Source: Tubulanus polymorphus (lineage: Eukaryota; Nemertea; Palaeonemertea; Tubulaniformes; Tubulanidae). Taken from it: 64,000 bases of DNA. Positions within the stretch are counted from its first letter, which is position 1. The number at the start of each line of letters is the position of its first letter. The notes below the pieces were generated by a model. It had not been told where the DNA came from. It saw only the letters and a list, made by a program, of their open reading frames with translations, and made no database searches. Shown in pieces: positions 1 through 10,094 of this stretch. The stretch covers positions 7,674,704 through 7,738,703 of the forward strand of contig NC_134036.1 in the NCBI RefSeq assembly GCF_964204645.1. The letters run 5' to 3'. Both the position numbers and the translations under genes were made by a program.

Positions 1-678
1 CTCCCTCCCTCCCTCCCCCTCCCTCCCTCCCTCCCTCCCTCCCTCCCTCCCTCCCTCCTCCCTCCCTCCCTCCCTCCCTCCCTCCCTCCCTCCCTCCCTC
101 CCTCCCTCCCTCCCTCCCTCCCTCCCTCCCTCCCTCCCTCCCTCCCTCCCTCCCTCCCTCCCTCCCTCCCTCCCTCCCTCCCTCCCTCCCTCCCTCCCTC
201 CCTCCCTCCCTCCCTCCCTCCCTCCCTCCCTCCCTCCCTCCCTCCCTCCCTCCCTCCCTCCCTCCCTCCCTCCCTCCCTCCCTCCCTCCCTCCCTCCCTC
301 CCTCCCTCCCCTCCCTCCCTCCCTCCCTCCCTCCCTCCCTCCCTCCCTCCCTCCCTCCCTCCCTCCCTCCTCCCTCCCTCCCTCCCTCCCTCCCTCCCTC
401 CCTCCCTCCCTCCCTCCCTCCCTCCCTCCCTCCCTCCCTCCCTCCCTCCCTCCCTCCTCCCTCCCCTCCCTCCCTCCCTCCCTCCCTCCCTCCCTCCCTC
501 CCTCCCTCCCTCCCTCCCTCCCTCCCTCCCTCCCTCCCTCCCTCCCTCCCTCCCTCCCTCCCTCCTCCCTCCCTCCCTCCCTCCCTCCCTCCCTCCCTCC
601 CTCCTCCCTCCCTCCCTCCCTCCCTCCCTCCCTCCCTCCCTCCCTCCCTCCCTCCCTCCCTCCCTCCCTCCCTCCCTC
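1..678. repeat. (CCCT)n microsatellite array
   Basis: This is almost uninterrupted CCCT repeats with a few one-base slips (for example near 18, 58, 310, 370 and 457). It runs directly into a 120-bp satellite monomer at 679 and is in register with that monomer's own short CCCT tract, so it is most simply an expansion of that tract. The complementary strand is (AGGG)n and could form G-quadruplexes. The array starts at the window edge, so its full length is unknown. Confidence 0.98.
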
Positions 679-1077
679 ACTGCACCGGGTCGTAACGCTG
701 ATCAAGGCCCGGTCAGCACTTAGTCGTTTTTCGAACTACCACCGCCGGCACACTGACGAACGAACGGACGACCGACCTACTGCCACCCTCCCTCCCTTCC
801 TGACCGGTGCCGGGTCGTAACGCTGTTCATGGCCCGGTCAGCACTTAGTCGTTTTTCGAACAACAACCGCCGACACTGACTAACGGGCTGACGACGGACC
901 TACTGCCTCCCTCCCTCCCTCCCTAACTGCACCGGGTCGTAACGGTGATCAAGGCCCGGTCAGCACTTAGTCGTTTTTCGAACAACCACCGCCGGCACAC
1001 TGACGAACGGACGGACGACCGACCTACTGCCTCCCTCCCTCCCTCACTGCACCGGGTCGTAACGCTGATCAAGGCCC
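679..1077. repeat. Island of 120-bp satellite monomers
   Basis: About three monomers of the same family that fills 14076-51908, recognisable by the core GGGTCGTAACGCTGATCAAG and the CCCT-rich linker. The last monomer is cut in mid-unit at about 1077, just after AAGGCCCG, where the unrelated 118-bp satellite begins. Confidence 0.95.
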
Positions 1078-2976
1078 GAAATGTGCTTTTCCCGTCGATT
1101 TGAGCGCGTTTTCGGATCGTCATTTTCATTTTTCCGATACGGGGAGAAGTTGATGAGAAAACGTCTTTTCTCGGGCTGAATGACGTTTTCGGGTCGAAAA
1201 GTGCTTTTCCTGACGATTTGAGCGCTTTTACGCATCGGCATTGTCGTTTTTCCGATAGGAGGAATATTCGATACGAAAACGTCTTTTCTCGCGCTGAACG
1301 ACGTTTTCGCGTCGAAAAGTGCTTTTCCTGACGATTTGAGTCCTTTTACGCATCGGCATTGTCGTTTTTCCGATACGGAGAGAAGTTGATGAGAAAACGT
1401 CTTTTCTCGCGTTGAACGACGTTTTCGCGTCGAAAAGAGCTTTTCCTGACGATTTGAGCGCTTTTACGCATCGGCATTGTAGTTTTTCCGATACGGAGAG
1501 AAGTAGATGAGAAAACATCTTTTCTCGCGCTGAACGACGTTTTCGGACCGAAATGTGCTTTTCCCGTCGATTTCAGAGCGTTTGGGCGTCGACATTTTCA
1601 TTTTTCCGATACGGGGAGAAGTTGATGAGAAAACGTCTTTTCTCGCGCTGAACGACGTTTTCGGACCGAAATGTGCTTTTCCCGTCGAATTGAGCGCGTT
1701 TTCGGATTGTCATTTTCATTTTTCCGATACGGGGAGAAGTTGATGAGAAAACGTCTTTTCTCGCGCTGAACGACGTTTTCGCGTCGAAAAGTGCTTTTCC
1801 TGGCGATTTGAGCGCTTTTACGCATCGGCATTGTCGTTTTTTCGACATGAGGAGAAGTTGATGAGAAAACGTCTTTTCTCGCGCTGAACGACGTTTTCGG
1901 ACCGAAATGTGCTTTTCCCGTCGATTTGAGCGCGTTTTCGGTTCGTCATTCTCATTTTTTCGATACGGGGAGAAGTTGATGAGAAAACGTCTTTTCTCGC
2001 GCTGAACAACGTTTTCGGACCGAAATTTGCTTTTCCCGTCGATTTCAGAGCGTTTGGGCGTCGACATTTTCATTTTTCCGATACGGGGAGAAGTTGATGA
2101 GAAAACGTCTTTCCCGCGCTGAACGACGTTTTCGCGTCGAAAAGTGCTTTTCCTGACGATTTGAGCGCTTTTACGCATCGACATTGTCGATTTTCCGATA
2201 GGGGGAATATTCGATACGAAAACGTCTTTTCTCGTGCTGAACGACGTTTTTGGGTCAAAAAGTGCTTTTCCTGACGATTTGAGCGCTTTTACGCATCGGC
2301 ATTGTCGTTTTTCCGATATGGGGAAAAGTTGATGAGAAAACGTCTTTTCTCCCGCTGAACGACGTTTTCGGGTAGAAAAGCGCTTTTCCTGACGATTTGA
2401 GCGCTTTTACGCTTCGGCATTGTCGTTTTTCCGATAAGGGGAATATTCGATACGAAAACGTCTTTTCTCGCGCTGAACGACGTTTTCGCGTCGAAAAGTG
2501 CTTTTCCTGAGAATTTGAGCGCTTTTACGCATCGGCATTGTCGTTTTTCCGATAGGGGGAATATTCGATACGAAAACGTCTTTTCTCGCGCTGTACGACG
2601 TTTTCGGACCGATATGTGCTTTTCCCGTCGATTTCAGAGCGTTTGGGCGTCGACATTTTCATTTTTCCGATACGGGGAGAAGTTGATGAGAAAACGTCTT
2701 TTCTCGCGCTGAACGACGTTTTCTGACCGAAATGTGCTTTTCCCGTCGATTCGAGCGCGTTTTCGGATCGTCATTTTCATTTTTCCGATACTGGGAGAAG
2801 TTGATGAGAAAACGTCTTTTCTCGCGCTGAACGACGTTTTCGGACCGAAATGTGCTTTTCCCGTCGATTTGAGTGCGTTTTCGGATCGTCATTTTCATTT
2901 GTCCGATACGGGGAGATGTTGATGAGAAAACGTCTTTTCTCGCGCTGAACGACGTTTTCGGACCGAATTGTGCTTC
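1078..2976. repeat. 118-bp tandem satellite, about 16 copies
   Basis: The motif AAAACGTCTTTTCTCGCGCTG recurs with a constant step of 118 bp (anchor bases at 1163, 1281, 1399, 1517, 1635 and 1753, and on to about 2940). Two sub-types alternate irregularly: one reads ACCGAAATGTGCTTTTCCCG followed by a GTCATTTTCATTTTTCC block, the other TCGAAAAGTGCTTTTCCTG followed by CATTGTCGTTTTTCC. The unit is not a multiple of three, so the open frames across it change frame in each copy and are not genes. The array ends at about 2976 against the LINE fragment. Confidence 0.95.
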
Positions 2977-2981
2977 GGACT

Positions 2982-3823
2982 ATCAGCAAAGCGTAGGTTG
3001 TCGACGACTCAGCCTCCAACAGATATTGGTGAACTGTGCTCGGTGAGGGCCTCTTGCATGATGTTCTCAAGAAAGATGTTGCAGACGGTTGGTGACAGTA
3101 AGCAACCTTGTCGTACACCGACGGATGTTGGAAAACAGTCACTCAGTTCGCTTCCAAGTTGGACCATGCTCCTGGAGACCTTGTATAGAGATTCTATTGC
3201 ATTGACAATGCCTCTGCTGATGTTGAACTTCCTCATTACTGCCCACAGTCCGTCATGCCACACACGATCAAAGCATTTTTTGTAGTCGACAAAACTGTGG
3301 AACACTAGCTTTCCTAGCTCTCTATACTTCTCGCATATAATTCTCAGGTTAAATAATATATGCTCCGTGGTCGACCTGCCTCTTCTAAAGACAGCTTGTT
3401 CTTCAGCCAGAACGGCTTCAGCCTGCGGTTGTAGGCGATTGAGGAGCACCTTAAGAAGGATCTTGCTCGGGTGGATTATCAGGCTTATTATAGTTCTATA
3501 ATTCTCGCATCTCCTGGCACTTCCTTTCTTCTGGAGGGGACCACTAGTGACTTACACCAGTCCTCTGGTCATTCACCTGTTGCCATAACTTGGTTGCAAA
3601 TGGTTGTGTACAACTTGATCAGAGTGGGACCACCATTTCTCAGTAATTCAGCTGGGATGCTGTCGACACCAGGGGATTTTTCTGCTTTTAGGCTTTTGAC
3701 TGCTGCCTCGACTTCAGCCTCCAAGATCACTGGTTCTGAATCTCCATTTTCCTCAGCTGTCTGGTTCTTGAGTTCGTCGATAACTGCAGCTTCTGCTGTT
3801 ATCGGATAGTTATACAGATCAGA
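2982..3823 (-). pseudogene. LINE reverse transcriptase domain, broken and truncated
   Basis: Minus-strand reading gives the early finger motifs (KSPGVDSIPAELLRNGG, about 3690-3640), then after frameshifts near 3480-3600 a long open stretch from 3449. That stretch carries FRRGRSTTEHILFNLR, the catalytic-site block FVDYKKCFDRVWH (first aspartate of the triad) and RQGCLLSPTVCNIFL. An in-frame TGA at 3006-3008 sits where an arginine would be expected, consistent with CGA to TGA. The domain stops at LRFAD, before the second aspartate of the FADD box. No activity is possible from this copy. Confidence 0.85.
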
Positions 3824-4284
3824 TCAGTACTCCCGCCAGCGACTTTGAGGTACATCTTCCCTCAAGCCACTGGCGTCCTTGACTTCTTTCTTCACCTCCT
3901 TGTTGATGCTTCTATGTGATTCTGCATCTTCAGGGGAATTGAAGCGCTTGGATTTGAGAAGTCTGCGAGTATCGCACTTGGCAAGTAGTTGTTGAGTCAT
4001 CCAAGGATGTTTGACCTTCTTCCTTCTACCAATGACCTCTTCTGCTGATTCTAGTATAACAGTTCTTGCTTTCACGCTGAGTTCTTGTGCAGTCTCTTCT
4101 AGTTCAAGCAAAGGGGCAAATCTTTCACCAATAGCAATTTGGAAGGCTTCCTTTACTTCAGGCGTATGTAGCCTCTCTAAGTTGAACTTGTACGTGCCAT
4201 TGTTTCTGTTCGGTATATTCTTCAGCCTCAAAGTCATTGAAGCTAAGACAAGGTCATGGTCACTCCCTATGTCGGCCCCTGCCT
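3824..4284 (-). pseudogene. LINE endonuclease C-terminus and linker region
   Basis: Open from about 4284 down to 3824. It starts with the SDHD motif that closes the AP-endonuclease-like fold of LINE ORF2 proteins, where the aspartate and histidine take part in DNA nicking at the target. A charged linker follows, with KKVKHPWMTQQL at about 4020-3985, typical of the stretch between endonuclease and reverse transcriptase. No start codon belongs to it here, because the upstream endonuclease domain is absent. The frame breaks near 3824, and the downstream continuation is in other frames. Confidence 0.75.
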
Positions 4285-4285
4285 G

Positions 4286-6300
4286 GGAAGTGAATATTAT
4301 GATTATAGAAATGAAAATGTTATCAATCAGTTTTGTGACTTATTAATTGAATATGAAATGAAATTCAATGAATTATTAGATACTAATATAGAAATTATAA
4401 TGACAGAACAAGATAAAGAAGAATTTGATTTTGCAGATAAATGTAATTATTGTAATCAAGTATTCTATTCATCTGATAAAATAGTAAGAGATCTTGATCA
4501 TTTGAATGGTAAATTTAGAGGTGCAGCACATGAGAATTGTAATTTACAAGCTAAGAAAATCAATTTTGTTCTAGTTATATTTCATAATTTATCAGGATAT
4601 GATGCTCATTTATTCATCAAGCAACTATGTTATAAAATAGAAGAAATCAATAATGAAATAGAAAGATTAAATTCAAATAGATCAAAAGATGTTGCTAAAA
4701 TACCAACTTATAGATTTAAAATGTTAGCTAAAACATCTGAGATTTAAATATCTTTCCAATTTGGATGTCTAAGATTTATAGATTCATATACATTATTAAG
4801 TAGTTCATTAGATGATTTATCAAAATCATTAGTTGGTGATGAATTAAAAATATTAAAACAACAATATCCAAATAATGATGATTTTCAATTAATGAAATAT
4901 AAAGGCGCGATTCCATATTCATTTTATAAATCGCATAATGATTTTAACATAACTGAATTATTAAAAGAACAATTTTATGACGAATTAAGATCCGAATATG
5001 TTAAAGAGGGAGTTTATAATAGAACATTGAATATTTGGAATCATTTCAAAATAAAAACTCATGGACAATTAGTAGATTTATATTTAAAATCAGATGTATT
5101 ATCATTTACTGATATATTTGAAAGGTATAGAGATGTAAATCTAAAATATTTCAATATTGATCCATTTCATTCTTATTCGAGTCCATGTTTAACTTGGGAT
5201 TGTGGTTTAAAATTTACAGTTATAAAAATGGATTTATTAACAAATATAGATCAATTATCATTATTTGAAAAATGTATAAGAGGAGGTATTTCAGGTGTAT
5301 TAGGTGATACATATTTCAATGTAAATGATAATCCTGGATATAAGTTTCTATATATAGATGCAAATAATCTATATGGTTGGGCAATGATGGAACCACAGCC
5401 TTTTGGAGTATTTCAAATAACTGAAATTTTACAGCACGAAAATGTTGATAAATTTGATTAGAAGAAAATAATTCTAGATATTGCAGATGATTCACTTACT
5501 GGTTACTGTTTTGTTGTAGACTTGGAATATCCTGAACATAAAAAATTTAAATCTAGAAATCTAGCTTACTGCCCCGAACATAAAACTGTAACACAAAAAG
5601 GATTATCAAATTATCAAAAAAGAATTAAACCTGAAAATCATATTCATACAGAAAAGTTAATGGTAACTCAGGAAGGTATTATAGTTATGTAGTAGATTAT
5701 AGAATTTTAAAATTCTATGTGAATTAAGGAATGATTCTAAAAAAGTATTTCATTTAGTCAATCTAAATGGTTAGAAAAATATATAGATTATAAACACCAA
5801 ACAGAGAAAATATCAGAAATAGAATTGATATTGAGTTAGTAATGGTAAAAGAATTAGGAATTTACAAACATATCCTAAATTTATTGGTAACAGAATATTT
5901 GATGAGAATTTAGCTGCAGTTAAAATGAGGAGAACTTCTATGAAATTTAATAAACCAATTTATGTTGGTGCTTCAGTTTGAGAAATATCAAAATTATTAA
6001 TGTATGAATTTTACTATAACGTATTACAACCTCATTTTGGAGAAAAGCATATTATAGAAATCTTATATTTTGATACAGATTCTTACATATTATTGATAAA
6101 AACTAATAATATAACAGATGATTTACAAACATCAAAACATCATTTCGACTTTAGTTATTACCCTAAAAATCATGAATTGTTTAACAATGATAATAAAAAA
6201 GTTCCTAGGAAGTTAAAGGATGAATTAGGTGGTGAAGAAATGATAGAGTTCATTGGAATTCGATCTAATATATATACTTCAAGTTCAAAAGGGAAGAGGA
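4286..6300 (+). pseudogene. polB: Protein-primed family B DNA polymerase, PolB copy 1 (intein-free)
   Basis: This is the replicative polymerase type of Polintons/Mavericks, which copies linear DNA from a protein primer. Visible parts in order: a Cys/His cluster (CNYCNQVF ... DLDHLNG ... HENCNL, 4450-4550); the Exo II motif HNLSGYDAHLFI at 4583-4618 of the 3'-5' proofreading domain; polymerase motif A (YIDANNLYG, 5351-5377) with its metal-binding Asp at 5357; and motif C (YFDTDS, 6066-6083). Motif B (NSFYGK in copy 2) is missing because of a short deletion near 5812. In-frame stops lie at 4745-4747 (TAA) and 5459-5461 (TAG), with more disruption between 5690 and 6000. The start is lost under the LINE. 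After about 6280 it diverges from copy 2, so the C-terminus is lost too. Clearly a relic. Confidence 0.9.
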
Positions 6301-6474
6301 TAAAGAAAATGAAATAATGAACAGGGTTCTATACATGTAAATCAATTTTAGTAAAAAATATGTATAATAAATGGAACAATCACAAACTATTGATATTACA
6401 AATAGTATATTTACTATAATGAAATAATATAATAACGTGAATTGAATATTATAATCATAATAATTATAATCATA
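6301..6474. other. AT-rich stretch without a recognisable gene
   Basis: Short AT-rich sequence between the broken end of PolB copy 1 and the endonuclease-like remnant. Stop codons occur in all frames. It is probably decayed element sequence. Confidence 0.5.
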
Positions 6475-6765
6475 ATCGGAATATTATAATGATAAAACTC
6501 AGAAAGATGGTAAGCAAAGTCATTGTAGAACTTGTGTTAAAGAAATGAATAAACAACATCGAGCAAATAATCCAGATTATCAAAAGGAATGGAGAGAAAA
6601 TCACCCAGATTATAACCCAGAATACTCGTGACAATGGTGAACAGATAATAGTTATCAAAAAGAAATCTTAATTTTGAATTGAAACAATTTTTAAGATCTA
6701 GATTATCAAAATTATTCAGTAAAGAAACGCATTCAGTTACACTATCTAATTTGTTAGATTGTTCT
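6475..6765 (+). pseudogene. HNH/VSR-like endonuclease remnant
   Basis: Plus-strand frames give KDGKQSHCRTCVKEMNKQHR followed by NNPDYQKEWRENHPDYNPEY (about 6500-6625), a Cys-x2-Cys zinc-binding segment plus NP(D/E)Y repeats. These are common in small homing-type endonucleases of phages and large DNA viruses. A second piece (FLRSRLSKLF ... LSNLLDC, 6686-6762) matches the helical part that normally precedes the catalytic HNH domain. The catalytic domain itself is absent: sequence switches at about 6766 to GC-rich spacer repeats. In-frame TGA codons at about 6628 and 6637 also break it. The family call is from memory of motif style and is moderate. Confidence 0.5.
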
Positions 6766-7000
6766 CGATACCGGATACCCGTCTACGCCGAGAATTCTAC
6801 GCCCGCCAGCCAGCCAGCCAGCCACGCACGCCATCAAAAAGGAAGAAAGCGCCGCCGTCAAGACGCGCTTTCGGCCGAAGCCCCGCTCGACGCCTCTCAG
6901 AAAGAAGGCAAGCCTCGAAAATTGCAAAGTTACTGACTCTGTTAAGACTCTGTAGACCGTTCTCGCCTAAGCGGAGACCAGTAACGTTAACGCAGCGACC
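6766..7000. other. Entry of the GC-rich spacer-like region
   Basis: An abrupt change from AT-rich element DNA to GC-rich DNA, starting near CTCGATACCGGATACCCG. It holds a small CCAG run at about 6806-6823 and otherwise nothing recognisable. The open frames here overlap on both strands and look fortuitous. Confidence 0.6.
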
Positions 7001-7760
7001 AACTCCGTTAACGTGGGGACCGTAACCCAGCACGCAGATGCGGTCCGCCTAAGCGGAGACCGGTAACGTTAACGCGGCGACCAACTCCGTTAACGCGGGG
7101 ACCGTAACCCAGCACGCAGAGACTATCACCTTTTATGCGGTCCGCCTAGGCGGAGACTATAAACGTTAACGCGGCGACCAACTCCGTTAACGTGGGGACC
7201 GTAACCCAGCACGCAGATGCGGAGACCAATAACGTTAACGCAGCGACCAACTCCGTTAACGTTGGGACCGTAACCCAGCACGCAGATGCGGTCCGCCTAA
7301 GCGGAGACCGGTAACGTTAACGCGGCGACCAACTCCGTTAACGCGGGGACCGTAACCCAGCACGCAGAGACTATCACCTTTTACCTTTTATGCGGTCCGC
7401 CTAGGCGGAGACTATAAACGTTAACGCGGCGACCAACTCCGTTAACGTGGGGACCGTAACCCAGCACGCAGATGCGGTCCGCCTAAGCGGAGACCGGTAA
7501 CGTTAGCGCGGCGACCAACTCCGTTAACGCGGGGACCGTAACTCAGCACGAAGAGACTATCACCTTTTACCTTTTATGCGGTCCGCCTAGGCGGAGACTA
7601 TAAACGTTAACGCGGCGACCAACTCCGTTAACGTGGGGACCGTAACCCAGCACGCAGATGCGGTCCGCCTAAGCGGAGACCAGTAACGTTAACGCGGCGA
7701 CCAACTCCGTTAACGCGGGGACCGTAACCCAGCACGCAGAGACTATCACCTTTTATGCGG
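7001..7760. repeat. Array of ~80-105-bp spacer subrepeats
   Basis: About nine copies of a unit built around CCGTTAACG(T/C)GGGGACCGTAACCCAG and CACGCAGATGCGGTCC. Two lengths alternate: about 81 bp, and about 97-105 bp, where GACTATCACCTTTTATGCGG is added. Several copies carry the perfect palindrome TCCGCCTAGGCGGA (7141-7154, 7396-7409, 7582-7595), and all carry GTTAAC palindromes. One copy of the same subrepeat closes each 1,287-bp unit to the right (for example 8945-9040), so this array is an expansion of part of that unit. Confidence 0.9.
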
Positions 7761-8791
7761 GTCCGAGCACGCAGAGCACCGCTAGATCAATTTGCGACAA
7801 GAGCCGCGATTGTTACGACTTAATCTTAGACGCCGTTCGGCAGACCAGCGAAAGAGACCTTCCACCGACGGGAACTGCCAGGCAACGCCAGCGTACACTT
7901 CGGCGAAGCCAGACGCCCCGACGGCGGATTACGCATACCGACGAAGGCCCGAGTTGGACTCGGCCCGTCAGCACGCACCCCGCTCGATCCTTCTTCGGTC
8001 AATTTGCGACGAGAGCCGCGATTGTTACGACTTATTTCTAGACGCCGTACCGTACGAGCGCGAACGCAAGTCCACAATATGGTCATAGCCGATACTCGAT
8101 AACTCAACCTAACGCGAAAACTTGGCGTTCGGAATTCGATCCATAGCGTTCGGGCCGACCCACAGGACAGCTTTGGTCTAGGTCGGACGGGGGTATAGGT
8201 CGGACGCGTACATTCGACGGTGCACAGCGAACGACCTTTTAGGAACACTCCTAGGGCACGAGTCATTGCATTGCACCCTCACTGCTCGGCGCGCCCATCA
8301 TCGGTGCGAACTTACTCTCCCGAACGCGGACAAAAAACCTCACTACAGAAACGCGCGGCCCCACACGCACGAAAATCGAGGATAGTGGAAGGTAATCGAA
8401 CATCCCGGACGCCACCGCGGCGGCGGCGGCGACCAGCTCAGAGACGCGACCATGTAGAGTTTACGAACGACGCTCGACAACGAACGACGCCAGCACTCGT
8501 CAACAGAAAAAGCTTTGAGCGTCCGACCCCGCCGGAGCGGAGACGAACGCGCGAGCGACCACCGTATCCGACCTATCGAGTCCGTCCGCGTCTCTCGACG
8601 AGACAACGGACGCGCGCACCACCGCCGTTTTGAAGGAGGCTCCCGGAGGTAGCTTCCCGACCTGGCGAGGCGTCTTGCAGTTAGCGTATCCTACGGGGAA
8701 GGCCGCCGCGGACCGGTCATTGACCGGCCACGATCGACTGACGCAGTCGGAACGCGTACGCGAAACCGAACCGCCTGGGCACCTTCTCCAC

Positions 8792-8807
8792 GTATATAGC
8801 AAAATCC
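8792..8807 (+). promoter_or_regulatory. TATA-like spacer-promoter candidate 1
   Basis: GTATATAGCAAAATCC followed by a conserved GTTCTCGTTCGAGACC-type block. It is the first of six sites with the same core. The promoter role is inferred from conservation and position only. Confidence 0.35.
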
Positions 8808-10078
8808 ACTATAACCGTTCTCGTTCGAGACCTTGATACTCGGTGCTCTACACTTCCCTTTAAGTCTGGACTCCCTCATTTTTTTCAAAAATCTACACTT
8901 CTCGATGACCGACCACGCGCACCGGCCCGCCACCCCAGCACGCAGATGCGGTCCGCCTAAGCGGAGGCCAGTAACGTTAACGCGGCGACCAACTCCGTTA
9001 ACGCGGGGACCGTAACCCAGCACGCAGACACTATTACCTGTTATGCGGGTCCGAGCACGCAGAGCACCGCTAGATCAATTTGCGACAAAGCCGCGATTGT
9101 TACGACTTAATCTTAGACGCCGTTCGACAGACCAGCGAAAGAGACCTTCCACCGACGGGAACTGCCAGGCAACGCCAGCGTACACTTCGGCGAAGCCAGA
9201 CGCCCCGACGGCGGATTACGCATACCGACGAAGGCCCGAGTTGGACTCGGCCCGTCAGCACGCACCCCGCTCGATCCTTCTTCGGTCAATTTGCGACGAG
9301 AGCCGCGATTGTTACGACTTAATTCTAGACGCCGTACCGTACGAGCGCGAACGCAAGTCCACAATATGGTCATAGCCGATACTCGATAACTCAACCTAAC
9401 GCGAAATCTTGGCGTTCGGAATTCGATCCATAGCGTTCGGGCCGACCCACAGGACAGCTTTGGTCTAGGTCGGACGGGGGTATAGGTCGGACGCGTACAT
9501 TCGACGGTGCACAGCGAACGACCTTTTAGGAACACTCCTAGGGCACGAGTCATTGCATTGCACCCTCACTGCTCGGCGCGCCCATCATCGGTGCGAACTT
9601 ACTCTCCCGAACGCGGACAAAAAATCTCACTACAGAAACGCGCGGCCCCACACGCACGAAAATCGAGGATAGTGGAAGGTAATCGAACATCCCGGACGCC
9701 ACCGCGGCGGCGGCGGCGACCAGCTCAGAGACGCGACCATGTAGAGTTTACGAACGACGCTCGACAACGAACGACGCCAGCACTCGTCAACAGAAAAAGC
9801 TTTGAGCGTCCGACCCCGCCGGAGCGGAGACGAACGCGCGAGCGACCACCGTATCCGACCTATCGAGTCCGTCCGCGTCTCTCGACGAGACAACGGACGC
9901 GCGCACCACCGCCGTTTTGAAGGAGGCTCCCGGAGGTAGCTTCGCGACCTGGCGAGGCGTCTTGCAGTTAGCGTATCCTACGGGGAAGGCCGCCGCGGAC
10001 CGGTCGTTGACCGGCCACGATCGACTGACGCAGTCGGAACGCGTACGCGAAACCGAACCGCCTGGGCACCTTCTCCAC

Positions 10079-10094
10079 GCATATAGCAAAATCC
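10079..10094 (+). promoter_or_regulatory. TATA-like spacer-promoter candidate 2
   Basis: Same site one unit (1,287 bp) later, with a change to GCATATAG in the core. Confidence 0.3.

Larger units (their letters stand above)
2977..4285 (-). mobile_element. RTE-like non-LTR retrotransposon (LINE) fragment
   Basis: Read on the minus strand this segment carries, in order, the last motif of an APE-type endonuclease (GADIGSDHDLVLAS, about 4272-4231), a linker region and a reverse transcriptase domain. It is truncated at both ends: the 5' end lies against polymerase coding sequence at about 4286, and the 3' end stops inside the FADD catalytic box at 2982-2993, where the 118-bp satellite begins. 5' truncation is usual for LINE insertions, so it may have inserted into PolB copy 1 and later lost its 3' half to the satellite. 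The clade assignment (RTE/'endonuclease-reverse transcriptase') is from general sequence character only. Confidence 0.85.

Noticed and set aside
1-678. Telomere repeat
   Set aside because: CCCT is not a known telomere unit, it continues directly into satellite monomers and matches their internal linker.
1228-2898. Several minus-strand frames of 60-200 codons in the 118-bp satellite
   Set aside because: The unit length is not a multiple of three, the frames shift from copy to copy, and no domain is present.
6470-6658. Minus-strand hydrophobic frame of 62 codons
   Set aside because: It lies exactly opposite the endonuclease-like remnant and is the antisense of AT-rich NPDYQKEW-type codons.
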